Shown here piece after piece: positions 1 through 8,293 of a DNA stretch of 64,000 bases. The notes beneath the pieces were generated by a model that did no database searches, was not told the DNA's origin, and saw only the letters and a program-made list of their open reading frames with translations. The stretch's first letter is position 1. Each line of letters opens with the position of its first letter. The stretch is taken from assembly GCA_046303515.1 (NCBI GenBank), contig JBKCGI010000115.1, forward strand, positions 1 through 64,000, in the 5' to 3' direction. The position numbers were made by a program, and so were the translations under genes. The DNA comes from M2408 sp046303515. Lineage in GTDB: Bacteria; Bacteroidota; Bacteroidia; Flavobacteriales_D; Crocinitomicaceae.

Positions 1-1
1 A

Positions 2-1237
2 ATGTATGGTCCAGCAAATAGATATGTTTGTGAAGAACGATTGATTACAATGCTTGGTACTGAATTTGAGACGATGAAATACCGTCTTCCTGAAAAATTT
101 AAAACTTCTCGATTTTTTGCTTTTTGTAATACTGTTGAATCACTAAATTATCATAAAACGAATCAAGGTCAAGGTTGGATTGGCGTTCGTTTTCAAAATG
201 CAATTGGTGAAGAACCAAATGATGTTATTATTCACATAAAAATGCATGATAATAGTCATAAAGGTCAACAAGAATCAATTGGAATATTGGGCGTAAACTT
301 ATTGCATGCCTGTTATTTTTTAACTGATACTATTGATGATTTTTTTACTGGTTTAGTTCAACGATTGCCAAGAGACCGAATGGAAATTGATATGATTCGT
401 GTTTCAGGTCCAGCATTTGCAAATATTGACAACCGAATTATTGCACTTCAATTAGTTAAACGCGGCTTGACAGATGCAACGATGTTTGATTTGTGTGGAA
501 ATGTTTTACAGCCAACAGCGGCACTTTACAAAAAGAATATTTTGTTGATGAGAGGTCGTTTCAGACCGGTAACGAAAGTTCATATTGATATGATTGAACG
601 TGGGCGTCAACAATTTGTCAAAGAAAAAGGTGTAAAAGAGGAAAACGTTGAAGTAATTTTTGAATTAACATTAAAAGATTTAACTGCTGATGGAAAAATC
701 TCAGTAAAAGATTTCGTTGATAGAGCTGAATTGTTAGGTTCACTAGGATATACCGTAATGATTTCAAATTACTTGAAGCATTATAAAATGGTTGATTATT
801 TGGCAACTATTGCTAGAGGTCAGTTGTTGGGTGTAATCTTAGGTGTTTACAACTTACATACTATTTTCGATGAAAGATATTATGACAACTTACCTGGTGG
901 ATTATTAGAAGCATTTGGACGTGGATTTGGACAAAACATCAAAATGTTTGTTTATCCTGCAAATGATGTAGAAACGGGAGATTTATATACTTTAAATAAT
1001 TTTGTAATACCTGAAAATTTAAAAGGTTTAAAGCAATATTTAATAGACAATAATAAATTAGAAGCTATTGAAGATTACGATGCTAAATTATTGCATATTC
1101 TTTCTGATGATGTACTTTCTAAAATAAAAGTTGGTTCGACGGCTTGGGAAGAAGATGTTCCATCTGAGGTTGTTAAAGCAATTAAATTTTTAGGATTATT
1201 TGGTTATGTAAGGAAAGAGGATTCGGTTACTTGCTAG
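2..1237 (+). CDS. Conserved Bacteroidota cytoplasmic protein, 5'-truncated
   Basis: The open frame runs in from the left edge, and its first Met (residue 1 here) is probably internal because no upstream sequence is available. The 411 visible residues have no signal peptide or membrane segment and end in TAG. I recognise it as a protein conserved across Flavobacteriia (blocks such as MKYRLPEKFKTSRFFAFCNT, RFRPVTKVHIDM and GGLLEAFGRGFGQNIK). From memory, databases label this family inconsistently, either as a nicotinate-nucleotide adenylyltransferase or, wrongly, as a TonB-dependent receptor. Nothing in the visible part is a clear HxGH nucleotidyltransferase motif or an outer-membrane barrel, so I assign no function. 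It lies upstream of, and in the same direction as, the WYL regulator, with a 108-bp gap. Confidence 0.7.
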   Translation: MYGPANRYVCEERLITMLGTEFETMKYRLPEKFKTSRFFAFCNTVESLNYHKTNQGQGWIGVRFQNAIGEEPNDVIIHIKMHDNSHKGQQESIGILGVNLLHACYFLTDTIDDFFTGLVQRLPRDRMEIDMIRVSGPAFANIDNRIIALQLVKRGLTDATMFDLCGNVLQPTAALYKKNILLMRGRFRPVTKVHIDMIERGRQQFVKEKGVKEENVEVIFELTLKDLTADGKISVKDFVDRAELLGSLGYTVMISNYLKHYKMVDYLATIARGQLLGVILGVYNLHTIFDERYYDNLPGGLLEAFGRGFGQNIKMFVYPANDVETGDLYTLNNFVIPENLKGLKQYLIDNNKLEAIEDYDAKLLHILSDDVLSKIKVGSTAWEEDVPSEVVKAIKFLGLFGYVRKEDSVTC

Positions 1238-1320
1238 ATTCCGCTTGTTTTAAAAAGTATTCCATTTTTTTGTTTGTTTGAACAAATCTTTTTCTTCGTA
1301 TTTTAAAAGAAAAAAACATG

Positions 1321-1328
1321 TAAATTTG
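1321..1328 (+). promoter_or_regulatory. Candidate -7 promoter element for the WYL regulator
   Basis: TAAATTTG matches the Bacteroidota -7 consensus TAnnTTTG and lies 18 bp before the ATG at 1346. No exact TTTG -33 box is present at the expected spacing; TTCG at about 1295 is the closest. Confidence 0.45.
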
Positions 1329-1345
1329 CGTGTAAAAATTGATTT

Positions 1346-2359
1346 ATGCCACACATCAAAAATGCCCAAATTCGTTATCGCGTAATTGATCGTTGTATCC
1401 GAAATGCGTACAAACCATTTCCAAACAAGGAAGAATTAAGAAAAGCTTGTGAAGATGCGCTTTACGGGAGTGATGAAGGGCTGAATATCAGTGATTCTAC
1501 CATCGAAAAAGATTTATTTGTTATGAGGATGGAGCACGATGCACCGCTAACATATAGCAAAAAATTTCATGGTTATTTTTATGAAGACCCAAAGTTCTCA
1601 ATAAATGATATTCCATTATCTGAAAATGATTTAGAGTCAATAAAATTCGCTGCCAATACTTTGATGCAATTTAAAGATGTCGAAATGTTCAAGCAATTCA
1701 GTTTTGCCATTGATAAAATTTTTGATCGTGTAAACATTTCAAGTGATCCAAGGGAAAAAGATATTGATAATTTAGTGCAGTTCGAAACAGCAACTTCAGT
1801 TAAAGGAAATGAATATTTAGCACCTCTTTTAGATGGTATTCGAACAAAAAAAATTGTACAATTTGATTATGAAAGTTTTCAAACGGGAAAGAAAAAGCCG
1901 AGAAGAGTAGTTCCTTTATTATTGAAAGAATATAGAAATCGCTGGTATTTGATTTCGTATGACTGCATGAAAGAAGCAATTATCACCTATGCTTTAGAGC
2001 GTATGGAAAATTTGGAAGACACCTCTGAGTTTTTCAATAATAAGATTGATTTCGATGCGGAAAAATTCTTTCAGAATGCAATAGGAATTACAGCCAATGA
2101 TTCTCAAGCTGAAAAAATTGTGTTTAAAGCAGATAATATCGCGGCAAAATATATTTTATCACAACCTTTTCATAAAAGTCAGGTTTTGCTGAAGGAAGGT
2201 AAAAATCGCGCAACTTTTTCAATTGAAGTAATTGTTTCAGAAGAATTAATTCGAAGTTTTTTGAGTTTTGGTGGTGAAATTGAAGTAATCGAGCCAGAAA
2301 GTTTTAGAAACACAATGATAAAACGTGTCTTAAGTTTAAAAGAAAATTACAAACTCTAA
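1346..2359 (+). CDS. WYL-domain transcriptional regulator
   Basis: A 337-aa cytoplasmic protein. The N-terminal ~75 residues form a winged-helix-like DNA-binding region (RYRVIDRCIRN, then a DSTIEKDLFVMR recognition-helix region typical of HTH-WYL proteins). The middle to C-terminal part is a WYL domain, with the eponymous Trp-Tyr-Leu at residues 200-202 following a basic stretch (KKKPRRVVPLLLKEYRNR). The C-terminus matches the WYL C-terminal extension. WYL proteins bind ligands, often nucleic acids or nucleotides, and control DNA-damage or defence genes in some bacteria; the target here is unknown. No defence operon is adjacent. The start is chosen at the first ATG, behind a TAAATTTG promoter element. 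Confidence 0.85.
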   Translation: MPHIKNAQIRYRVIDRCIRNAYKPFPNKEELRKACEDALYGSDEGLNISDSTIEKDLFVMRMEHDAPLTYSKKFHGYFYEDPKFSINDIPLSENDLESIKFAANTLMQFKDVEMFKQFSFAIDKIFDRVNISSDPREKDIDNLVQFETATSVKGNEYLAPLLDGIRTKKIVQFDYESFQTGKKKPRRVVPLLLKEYRNRWYLISYDCMKEAIITYALERMENLEDTSEFFNNKIDFDAEKFFQNAIGITANDSQAEKIVFKADNIAAKYILSQPFHKSQVLLKEGKNRATFSIEVIVSEELIRSFLSFGGEIEVIEPESFRNTMIKRVLSLKENYKL

Positions 2360-2400
2360 ACTACTAACTTCTAACTGCGAACTACTAACTATAAACTATA
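2355..2400. repeat. Degenerate CTAACT-type repeat
   Basis: A run of imperfect units of the form ACTACTAACT / TTCTAACT / AACTATAAACTA lies in the convergent gap between the WYL gene and the thioesterase gene. A second copy with the same AACTATAAACTA end is at 11722-11760. It looks like a dispersed, degenerate intergenic repeat. Confidence 0.55.
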
Positions 2401-2805
2401 TCTCTTAATAATTTCTAAAAAGTCTTCAGGAGCGGAAATTGGTCTCATATTAGATTTGTTCACAAAAACCAGTGTAGTTTCAGCTTGGGCGATTAATGTT
2501 TCTTTTTCGTTGTGAATTTCGTAATGAAAAATAATTCTTGCACCTTTTACCTCAGTTATTTTAGTTGTAATTGTCAGTAAATCATCGTAATACGCAGGAG
2601 ATTTGTATTGAACTTTAAAATCAGAAACAGGCAGCATGATTCCTTGTTCTTCCATTTCTTTGTAACTCATACCGACACTTCTTAAAGCTTCAACTCTTCC
2701 AACTTCAAAATATTGGGCATAATTTCCATAATAACAATAACCCATTTGATCTGTTTCACTGTAACGAACTCTAAGTTGAATTTGATTTGAAAAATTGGTC
2801 TGCAT
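2389..2805 (-). CDS. Acyl-CoA thioesterase, 4HBT (YbgC-like) hotdog fold
   Basis: A 138-aa single-domain hotdog protein of standard length. The 4-hydroxybenzoyl-CoA thioesterase signature is visible at residues 14-36: RYSETDQMGYCYYGNYAQYF, with Asp19 as the expected catalytic acid and the conserved Gly-Asn-Tyr turn. Such enzymes hydrolyse acyl-CoA thioesters in the cytoplasm; substrate specificity cannot be read from the sequence. The gene ends in TAG inside the CTAACT repeat and is convergent with the WYL gene. It is divergent from dnaA across a 353-bp intergenic region. Confidence 0.85.
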   Translation of the reverse strand: MQTNFSNQIQLRVRYSETDQMGYCYYGNYAQYFEVGRVEALRSVGMSYKEMEEQGIMLPVSDFKVQYKSPAYYDDLLTITTKITEVKGARIIFHYEIHNEKETLIAQAETTLVFVNKSNMRPISAPEDFLEIIKRYSL

Positions 2806-3158
2806 AAGTCAAATTTTGAATTAAAAATTGGTGCTTTTCGTCTTTGATTTTTTTAAGGTGCAATATTACAATAAATTATAAAATATTTTCACTATGTTTG
2901 CATAATAAGATTGTTGTCGGTACAATAAAAATCCTTATTTTACAAGATTTTTAACAATAAATTTTATTCAACTAAAAAATATTTAAGAAGTAAAATATTT
3001 TTAATAATCAATAGCAAATTGATTTTTTTTTAAACTTTTTTATTACAATATTTGTCCTCTAAAAAAACGAGAAACTTAACACCACTATTATAGAGCTTTT
3101 TAGCTGGTGTAAAAAGTTTTGAACACTATATTGTAATAACTATAAAGAATTTAAATTA
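2806..3158. other. 353-bp AT-rich intergenic region upstream of dnaA
   Basis: No gene is visible. It contains a perfect 12-bp inverted repeat, TTATTACAATAT at 3040-3051 and ATATTGTAATAA at 3128-3139, plus a third partial copy ATTACAATAA at 2865-2874. Between the arms is a hairpin: AAACTT (3072-3077) and ACACCA (3079-3084) pair with TGGTGT (3105-3110) and AAGTTT (3114-3119). AATATTTG at 3047-3054 is a one-mismatch -7 element for dnaA. I find no TTATCCACA-type DnaA box, so this is not clearly an origin. Confidence 0.5.
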
Positions 3159-4589
3159 ATGAGTGCTAAATGTGAAGTAGTTTGGGACGCGTGTCTGAAA
3201 GTAATAAAGGATAATTTGCCTTTGCAAGCTTTTAGAACATGGTTCGAGCCGATAGTCCCAGTGAAATTGGAAAATAATATATTAACAATTCAAGTTCCTT
3301 CACATTTCTTTTATGAATGGTTGGAAGAGCATTATATTACTTTATTGAAAAAAGTTATCAAAAAGGAAATTGGAAACGAAGGTCAACTTGAATATAGTAT
3401 TGTTATGGAAAACAATTCACGAAACGCTACTCCTTATACTGTAAAATTGCCAACTTCAAATAAATCTGCATTGAAAAACTCACCAGTTACAGTGCCAATG
3501 AATTTGAACGAAAAGCAAATTACAAACCCTTTCATCATTCCAGGATTGAAAAAAGTAAATGTAGATTCTAACTTGAATCCTGCATATTCTTTCGAAAATT
3601 TTGTAGAAGGTGATTGCAACCGTTTGGCTCGCTCTGCGGGTTACGCTGTAGCAAACAAACCAGGTGGAACTGCTTTTAATCCTTTGTTAATTTACGGTGG
3701 AGTTGGTTTAGGTAAAACGCATTTAGCTCACGCAATTGGAATTGGAATCAAAAATCAATTTCCAAACAAAACAGTTCTTTATGTTGGTTCAGAGAAATTC
3801 GCTCACCAATTTATAGATGCCATCAAAAACGGAACAACAAACGATTTCATTCACTTCTATCAAATGATTGATGTGTTGATTATCGATGATGTTCAGTTTT
3901 TCTCAGGAAAAGACAAAACACAAGACGTTTTCTTCCATATTTTCAATCATTTACACCAAAATGGAAAACAAATCATTTTAACTTCGGATAAGCCGCCAGT
4001 TGAAATGCAAGGAATGGAGCAACGTTTACTTTCTCGTTTCAAATGGGGATTGTCTGCTGATTTAGCTGCTCCAGATTTGGAAACTAGAATCGCGATTTTA
4101 GAGAAAAAAATGTACGGAAATGGTATTGAATTACCAAAAGAAGTTGTTGAATATTTAGCTTATAGTATCAACACAAACATCCGTGAAATGGAAGGTGCTT
4201 GGACTTCTTTGTTGGCGCAAGCTTCATTGAACAAAAAAGCAATTACATTAGATTTAGCAAAACAAATGATTGATAAATTCGTGAAAAATACTGCTCGCGA
4301 AGTATCTATCGATTATATCCAAAAAGTGGTTTGTGATTATTTTGATTTACCAATTGAAATGCTAAAATCAAAAACACGTAAAAGAGAAGTGGTACAAGCG
4401 AGACAAATTTCCATGTATTTCTCTAAAAAAATGACAAAATCTTCTTTGGCAAGTATCGGAGCTCATTGTGGAGGAAAAGACCACGCAACGGTTTTACATG
4501 CTTGTCGTACGGTTTTAAACTTATCAGAAACAGATAAACAATTCAGAGTTTATTTGGAAGATTTAGAAAAGAAATTAACTATTCAGTAA
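3159..4589 (+). CDS. dnaA: Chromosomal replication initiator protein DnaA
   Basis: A 476-aa initiator of full family length. Domain I spans about residues 1-85 (VWDACLKVIKDNL, FRTWFEPI), followed by a short linker. The AAA+ domain begins near 140 with the Walker A GGVGLGKTH at 180-188, Walker B VLIIDDVQF and the arginine-finger region EQRLLSRFKWG. Domain IV ends with the DnaA-box-binding signature CGGKDHATVLHAC. It binds DnaA boxes, oligomerises with ATP and opens the origin. A structured 5' region precedes it and an intrinsic terminator follows it at 4605-4636, so it is probably transcribed alone. Confidence 0.98.
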   Translation: MSAKCEVVWDACLKVIKDNLPLQAFRTWFEPIVPVKLENNILTIQVPSHFFYEWLEEHYITLLKKVIKKEIGNEGQLEYSIVMENNSRNATPYTVKLPTSNKSALKNSPVTVPMNLNEKQITNPFIIPGLKKVNVDSNLNPAYSFENFVEGDCNRLARSAGYAVANKPGGTAFNPLLIYGGVGLGKTHLAHAIGIGIKNQFPNKTVLYVGSEKFAHQFIDAIKNGTTNDFIHFYQMIDVLIIDDVQFFSGKDKTQDVFFHIFNHLHQNGKQIILTSDKPPVEMQGMEQRLLSRFKWGLSADLAAPDLETRIAILEKKMYGNGIELPKEVVEYLAYSINTNIREMEGAWTSLLAQASLNKKAITLDLAKQMIDKFVKNTAREVSIDYIQKVVCDYFDLPIEMLKSKTRKREVVQARQISMYFSKKMTKSSLASIGAHCGGKDHATVLHACRTVLNLSETDKQFRVYLEDLEKKLTIQ

Positions 4590-4604
4590 ATAGAATTTAA
4601 TCTT

Positions 4605-4636
4605 AAAGGGTTCGTCTACTGGCGAATCCTTTTTTG
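4605..4636 (+). terminator. Intrinsic terminator after dnaA
   Basis: AAAGGGTTCG (4605-4614) pairs with CGAATCCTTT (4623-4632), one G-U wobble, 8-nt loop, and the arm runs directly into a T tract. It lies 15 bp after the dnaA stop and just before the arginase gene. Confidence 0.8.
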
Positions 4637-4647
4637 TTTTATACAAT

Positions 4648-5604
4648 ATGCAGTCTAAAAATCTTAAATTCATCATCAATACATCTGAAATTACTGCTGG
4701 TACCCGCGGAGCCTCTCTCGGACCAGATGCAGTAATTACAGCAGCAAGGAAAAAGAACAATTATTTATTCGGAAATTTTCCTCTAGTGCGTTTACAAGAT
4801 GAAAATCACTTGTTAGATCAAGAAACGAAATACAACTTCGCAAAACGCATTGATGGTTTGGTGAAAATATACGAACGTTTGAATTCATCTGTTCAAGAAA
4901 CTTTAAAAGCAGGAGAATTTCCTTTTGTTTTAGCCTCAGATCACGGTTCGGCAGGTGGAACAATTTCAGGAATCAAATCCGCCTTCCCAGATAAACGTTT
5001 GGGAGTTATTTGGATTGATGCACACGGAGATTTGCATTCGCCTTTCACAACGCCTTCAGGAAACATTCATGGAATGCCACTATCTACTGCTTTGGCGGAA
5101 GATAATTTGCAATGTAAAAGCAATGACGTCCCTGAAGAAACAATTCAATTGTGGAAATCTTTGCAAAACATTGGTGGAATTGCACCGAAAATTTTGCCTG
5201 AAGATTTGGTTTTCATAGCCGTTCGCGATACGGAAGAACAAGAAGATGCCTTAATTGAGCGTTTGAATATCCGCAATTACAAAGTTGCTGAAGTGAATGA
5301 AAAAGGAGTTTGTTCAATTTGCGCTGAGATTTTAGCAAAATTGTCTGACTGCGATTTGATTTACATTTCGTTCGATGTCGATTCAATGGATCCAGAAATC
5401 ACTTCTCATGGCACAGGAACTCCAGTTCCAAATGGTTTAACTCCTGCTCAAGCTGAAGAAATCATGTTAAATTTATTGGAAAGTCAGAAAATTTCTTGTT
5501 TGGAAATCGTTGAGGTGAATCCTTGCTTAGATGAAAAAACAAATAAAATGGCCGAAACAACTTTTGACATTTTAGAAAAACTAGTACACAAAATCACACA
5601 ATAA
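4648..5604 (+). CDS. Arginase / ureohydrolase family protein
   Basis: A 318-aa binuclear-manganese ureohydrolase. Metal-binding motifs are in order: DHG (in VLASDHGSAGG), WIDAHGDLH with the DxHxD ligands, and ISFDVDSMDPE with the DxD ligands; the SHGTGTPVPNGLT block is arginase-like. Arginase hydrolyses L-arginine to ornithine and urea. Agmatinase and formiminoglutamase share the fold; the GTGTPVPNGLT motif favours arginase. The neighbour is arginyl-tRNA synthetase, 15 bp downstream, so the two arginine-using genes are probably co-transcribed. Confidence 0.85.
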   Translation: MQSKNLKFIINTSEITAGTRGASLGPDAVITAARKKNNYLFGNFPLVRLQDENHLLDQETKYNFAKRIDGLVKIYERLNSSVQETLKAGEFPFVLASDHGSAGGTISGIKSAFPDKRLGVIWIDAHGDLHSPFTTPSGNIHGMPLSTALAEDNLQCKSNDVPEETIQLWKSLQNIGGIAPKILPEDLVFIAVRDTEEQEDALIERLNIRNYKVAEVNEKGVCSICAEILAKLSDCDLIYISFDVDSMDPEITSHGTGTPVPNGLTPAQAEEIMLNLLESQKISCLEIVEVNPCLDEKTNKMAETTFDILEKLVHKITQ

Positions 5605-5619
5605 GCTTTAAAATTAGGA

Positions 5620-7515
5620 ATGGAAGCACAAATTCGCCAATTATTAGTAACACATTCAGAACAATTATTTGGAACTCAAATCGAAGGGTCTTTAGTTCAG
5701 TTTCAGCAAACACGTAAAGAATTTGAAGGAGATTTAACGTTGGTTGTTTTTCCTTTTGTGAAGATTTTAAGGACTTCTCCAGATTTGGCAGCTCAAAAAA
5801 TCGGACAATTTTTACAAGAAAATGTTGCTGAGTTGAAAAGTTACGAAGTAGTTCAAGGCTTTTTGAATCTTTCCTTGAAAGACGAATTTTGGTTTTCAGC
5901 TTTAAAAAATATTGCCGAAACAGAAAATTTCGGTTTCCAAAAACCTAACTCTAAAGAAACGGTTATGGTGGAATATTCTTCACCAAACACTAACAAACCT
6001 TTGCATTTAGGTCACTTAAGAAATGTGTTTTTGGGATATTCTGTTGCTGAAATTTTCAAGGCAAACGGATACAAAGTGGTTAAAACGCAAATCATCAACG
6101 ACCGTGGAATTCACATTTGTAAATCCATGTTAGCTTGGGAGCGTTTTTCTCCTTTAAATGAAAAAGGGGAACGTGAAACTCCAGAAAACACTGGTTTGAA
6201 AGGCGACAAATTGGTTGGGAAATACTATGTTGCCTTTGATAAACATTTCAATGCAGAAGCAAAAGAAATTATTGCTAACTGGGAAAGTGGAGATTTTTCC
6301 AACTATTCAGAAGAAACAGTAACAAAATATAAAAATTTCAATGAAGCAAAAGCGGGAAAGGATGAAAAAGCCTGTGAAGCCATTGATGCAAAAATAAAAG
6401 ATTTAGCCAAAAACGAAACTTCTCTCTTGCGTGATGCAAACGAAATGCTCATGAAATGGGAAGCACGTGATCCGCAAGTTTATTTGTTGTGGACAACCAT
6501 GAACGGCTGGGTTTACAAAGGCTTTGACGAAACCTACGAAAAAATGGGTGTTGATTTCGATAAGTTGTATTACGAATCTGAAACCTATTTGATTGGAAAA
6601 GAAGTTGTGGACGAAGGTCTAAAAAAAGGCGTTTTTTATCGAAAAGAAGACAGTTCTGTTTGGATAGACTTGACAGACGAAGGTTTGGACGAAAAATTAT
6701 TGTTACGTTCTAACGGTACTGCGGTTTATATGACACAAGATGTTGGTACAGCAATTGATCGTTTCAAAGATTATCCAGATTTAAAAGGGATTACCTATAC
6801 CGTTGGAAATGAGCAAGATTACCATTTCAAAGTGTTGTTTTTGATTTTGAAAAAAATGGGTTATGCTTGGGCTGATTCTTGTTTTCACTTGTCTTACGGA
6901 ATGGTGGATTTACCATCAGGAAAAATGAAATCACGTGAAGGAACAGTTGTTGATGCAGATGATTTGATGGATGAGGTGGTTGCAAGTGCCAAAGCGATGA
7001 CGCAAGAACGCGGACATTTGGACGGAATGACAGATGAAGAAAAAGAAAACTTGTTCCGTCAAATTGGAATGGGTGGTTTGAAATATTATTTGTTAAAAGT
7101 TGACCCTAAAAAACGCATGTTGTATAACCCAGAAGAATCCATTGAATTGAATGGAAACACTGGGCCATTTATTCAATATGCATATGCGCGTATTCAGTCT
7201 TTACTTCGTAAGGCTAATGGAATTGAGAACTACAGTAATGCAACTTTAGGTAAAGACGAAAAAGAAATCATCAAACAATTGGTTTTATTCCCAACTGTAT
7301 TAGAGGAAGCGGGAAATACTTATTCTCCAGCACATTTGATTAACTATACCTTTGATTTAGTGAAATCGTTCAATCAATTTTATCAAAACGTACCCGTAAA
7401 CGCTGAAGAAAATGCTGATTTACGAAATTTACGTTTGTTAATTTGCAAAAATGTTGGCGAAATCATCAAAAATTCCATGAAATTGATTGGGGTGGAGGTG
7501 CCGGAGAAAATGTAG
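5620..7515 (+). CDS. argS: Arginyl-tRNA synthetase
   Basis: A 631-aa class I aminoacyl-tRNA synthetase that charges tRNA-Arg. The N-terminal ~110 residues are the ArgS-specific additional domain. The HIGH motif is HLGH at 129-132, followed by TQIINDRGIHICKS, and the KMSKS-equivalent is SGKMKSREGT. The C-terminal helical anticodon-binding domain (DALR) ends in the family-typical GVEVPEKM and a TAG stop. The reading frame downstream of this TAG stays open for 14 codons and joins the ATG of the next gene in frame, but the protein end is canonical, so the TAG is a true stop. Confidence 0.97.
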   Translation: MEAQIRQLLVTHSEQLFGTQIEGSLVQFQQTRKEFEGDLTLVVFPFVKILRTSPDLAAQKIGQFLQENVAELKSYEVVQGFLNLSLKDEFWFSALKNIAETENFGFQKPNSKETVMVEYSSPNTNKPLHLGHLRNVFLGYSVAEIFKANGYKVVKTQIINDRGIHICKSMLAWERFSPLNEKGERETPENTGLKGDKLVGKYYVAFDKHFNAEAKEIIANWESGDFSNYSEETVTKYKNFNEAKAGKDEKACEAIDAKIKDLAKNETSLLRDANEMLMKWEARDPQVYLLWTTMNGWVYKGFDETYEKMGVDFDKLYYESETYLIGKEVVDEGLKKGVFYRKEDSSVWIDLTDEGLDEKLLLRSNGTAVYMTQDVGTAIDRFKDYPDLKGITYTVGNEQDYHFKVLFLILKKMGYAWADSCFHLSYGMVDLPSGKMKSREGTVVDADDLMDEVVASAKAMTQERGHLDGMTDEEKENLFRQIGMGGLKYYLLKVDPKKRMLYNPEESIELNGNTGPFIQYAYARIQSLLRKANGIENYSNATLGKDEKEIIKQLVLFPTVLEEAGNTYSPAHLINYTFDLVKSFNQFYQNVPVNAEENADLRNLRLLICKNVGEIIKNSMKLIGVEVPEKM

Positions 7516-7554
7516 GTTAATACTGTTAATAAAGCTAATAAATATTACTATCCT

Positions 7555-8184
7555 ATGAAGGCAATCCTAATCGGAGCAACGGGCGCAACAGGAAACGACC
7601 TTTTACACTTACTTTTACAAGATAGTACAATTGAAAAAGTTACCATATTTGTTCGGAAAGAAATTGCACTCCAACACGAAAAATTAAGGGTTCATGTCAT
7701 TGATTTTAACGATACTGAAAGTTGGAGAGATTTAGTGCAAGGCGATGTCTTATTTTCTTGTTTGGGTACAACGTTAAAAGTAGCTGGAAGCAAAGAGGCA
7801 CAATGGAAAATTGATTACGAATACCAATATCAATTCGCCAAAGTTGCCAAAGAAAATAAGGTGCATACACTTGTTTTGGTTTCAGCCATAAATTCATCTT
7901 CAAAGTCTTCGCTATTTTATCCTAAAATGAAAGGTCAATTGGAAGATGCTGTCAAGAAACTTATGTTTTCTAAATTGATCATTTTCAAACCAACTTTATT
8001 GCTCCGAAAAAACACTGACCGTAAAATGGAGATTTTTGGTGCAAAAGTGATTCGTTTTTTCAATAAGTTAGGGATGTTGAAATCACAAACACCAATTTCA
8101 ACTGAGAAATTAGCAGCAGCAATGTTGAAATCAGCAAAAGATTTGAAAGAGGGAGAATTTACGTTTGAGGGGCAAGGGATTTAA
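7555..8184 (+). CDS. NAD(P)-binding Rossmann-fold protein, NAD-dependent epimerase/reductase-like
   Basis: A 209-aa short-chain atypical reductase. The dinucleotide-binding glycine motif GATGATG is at residues 8-14, and a conserved LVLVSAINSS strand follows near 105. Length and layout (YwnB/HTATIP2-like, NAD(P)H-binding PF13460 type) fit small oxidoreductases of unknown substrate. It follows argS by 39 bp and may be part of the arginase-argS transcript. No functional partner is evident. Confidence 0.75.
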   Translation: MKAILIGATGATGNDLLHLLLQDSTIEKVTIFVRKEIALQHEKLRVHVIDFNDTESWRDLVQGDVLFSCLGTTLKVAGSKEAQWKIDYEYQYQFAKVAKENKVHTLVLVSAINSSSKSSLFYPKMKGQLEDAVKKLMFSKLIIFKPTLLLRKNTDRKMEIFGAKVIRFFNKLGMLKSQTPISTEKLAAAMLKSAKDLKEGEFTFEGQGI

Positions 8185-8293
8185 AGTGGAATTTTAATTT
8201 AATTTTTGACTGAAAACTTTTTTACTGTTTCCCCAAAACAAAATCGCCGCTCAATTGTTTCAACTTTAAATTCAAACGTTAAACAAAATTTTA

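Noticed and set aside
2806..3158. Chromosomal origin next to dnaA
   Set aside because: No TTATCCACA-like boxes or iteron cluster found; the inverted repeat alone is insufficient.
7513..7557. In-frame fusion of argS to the next gene by TAG readthrough
   Set aside because: The 14 codons after the TAG stay open to the next ATG, but both proteins have canonical ends, so the open frame is chance.
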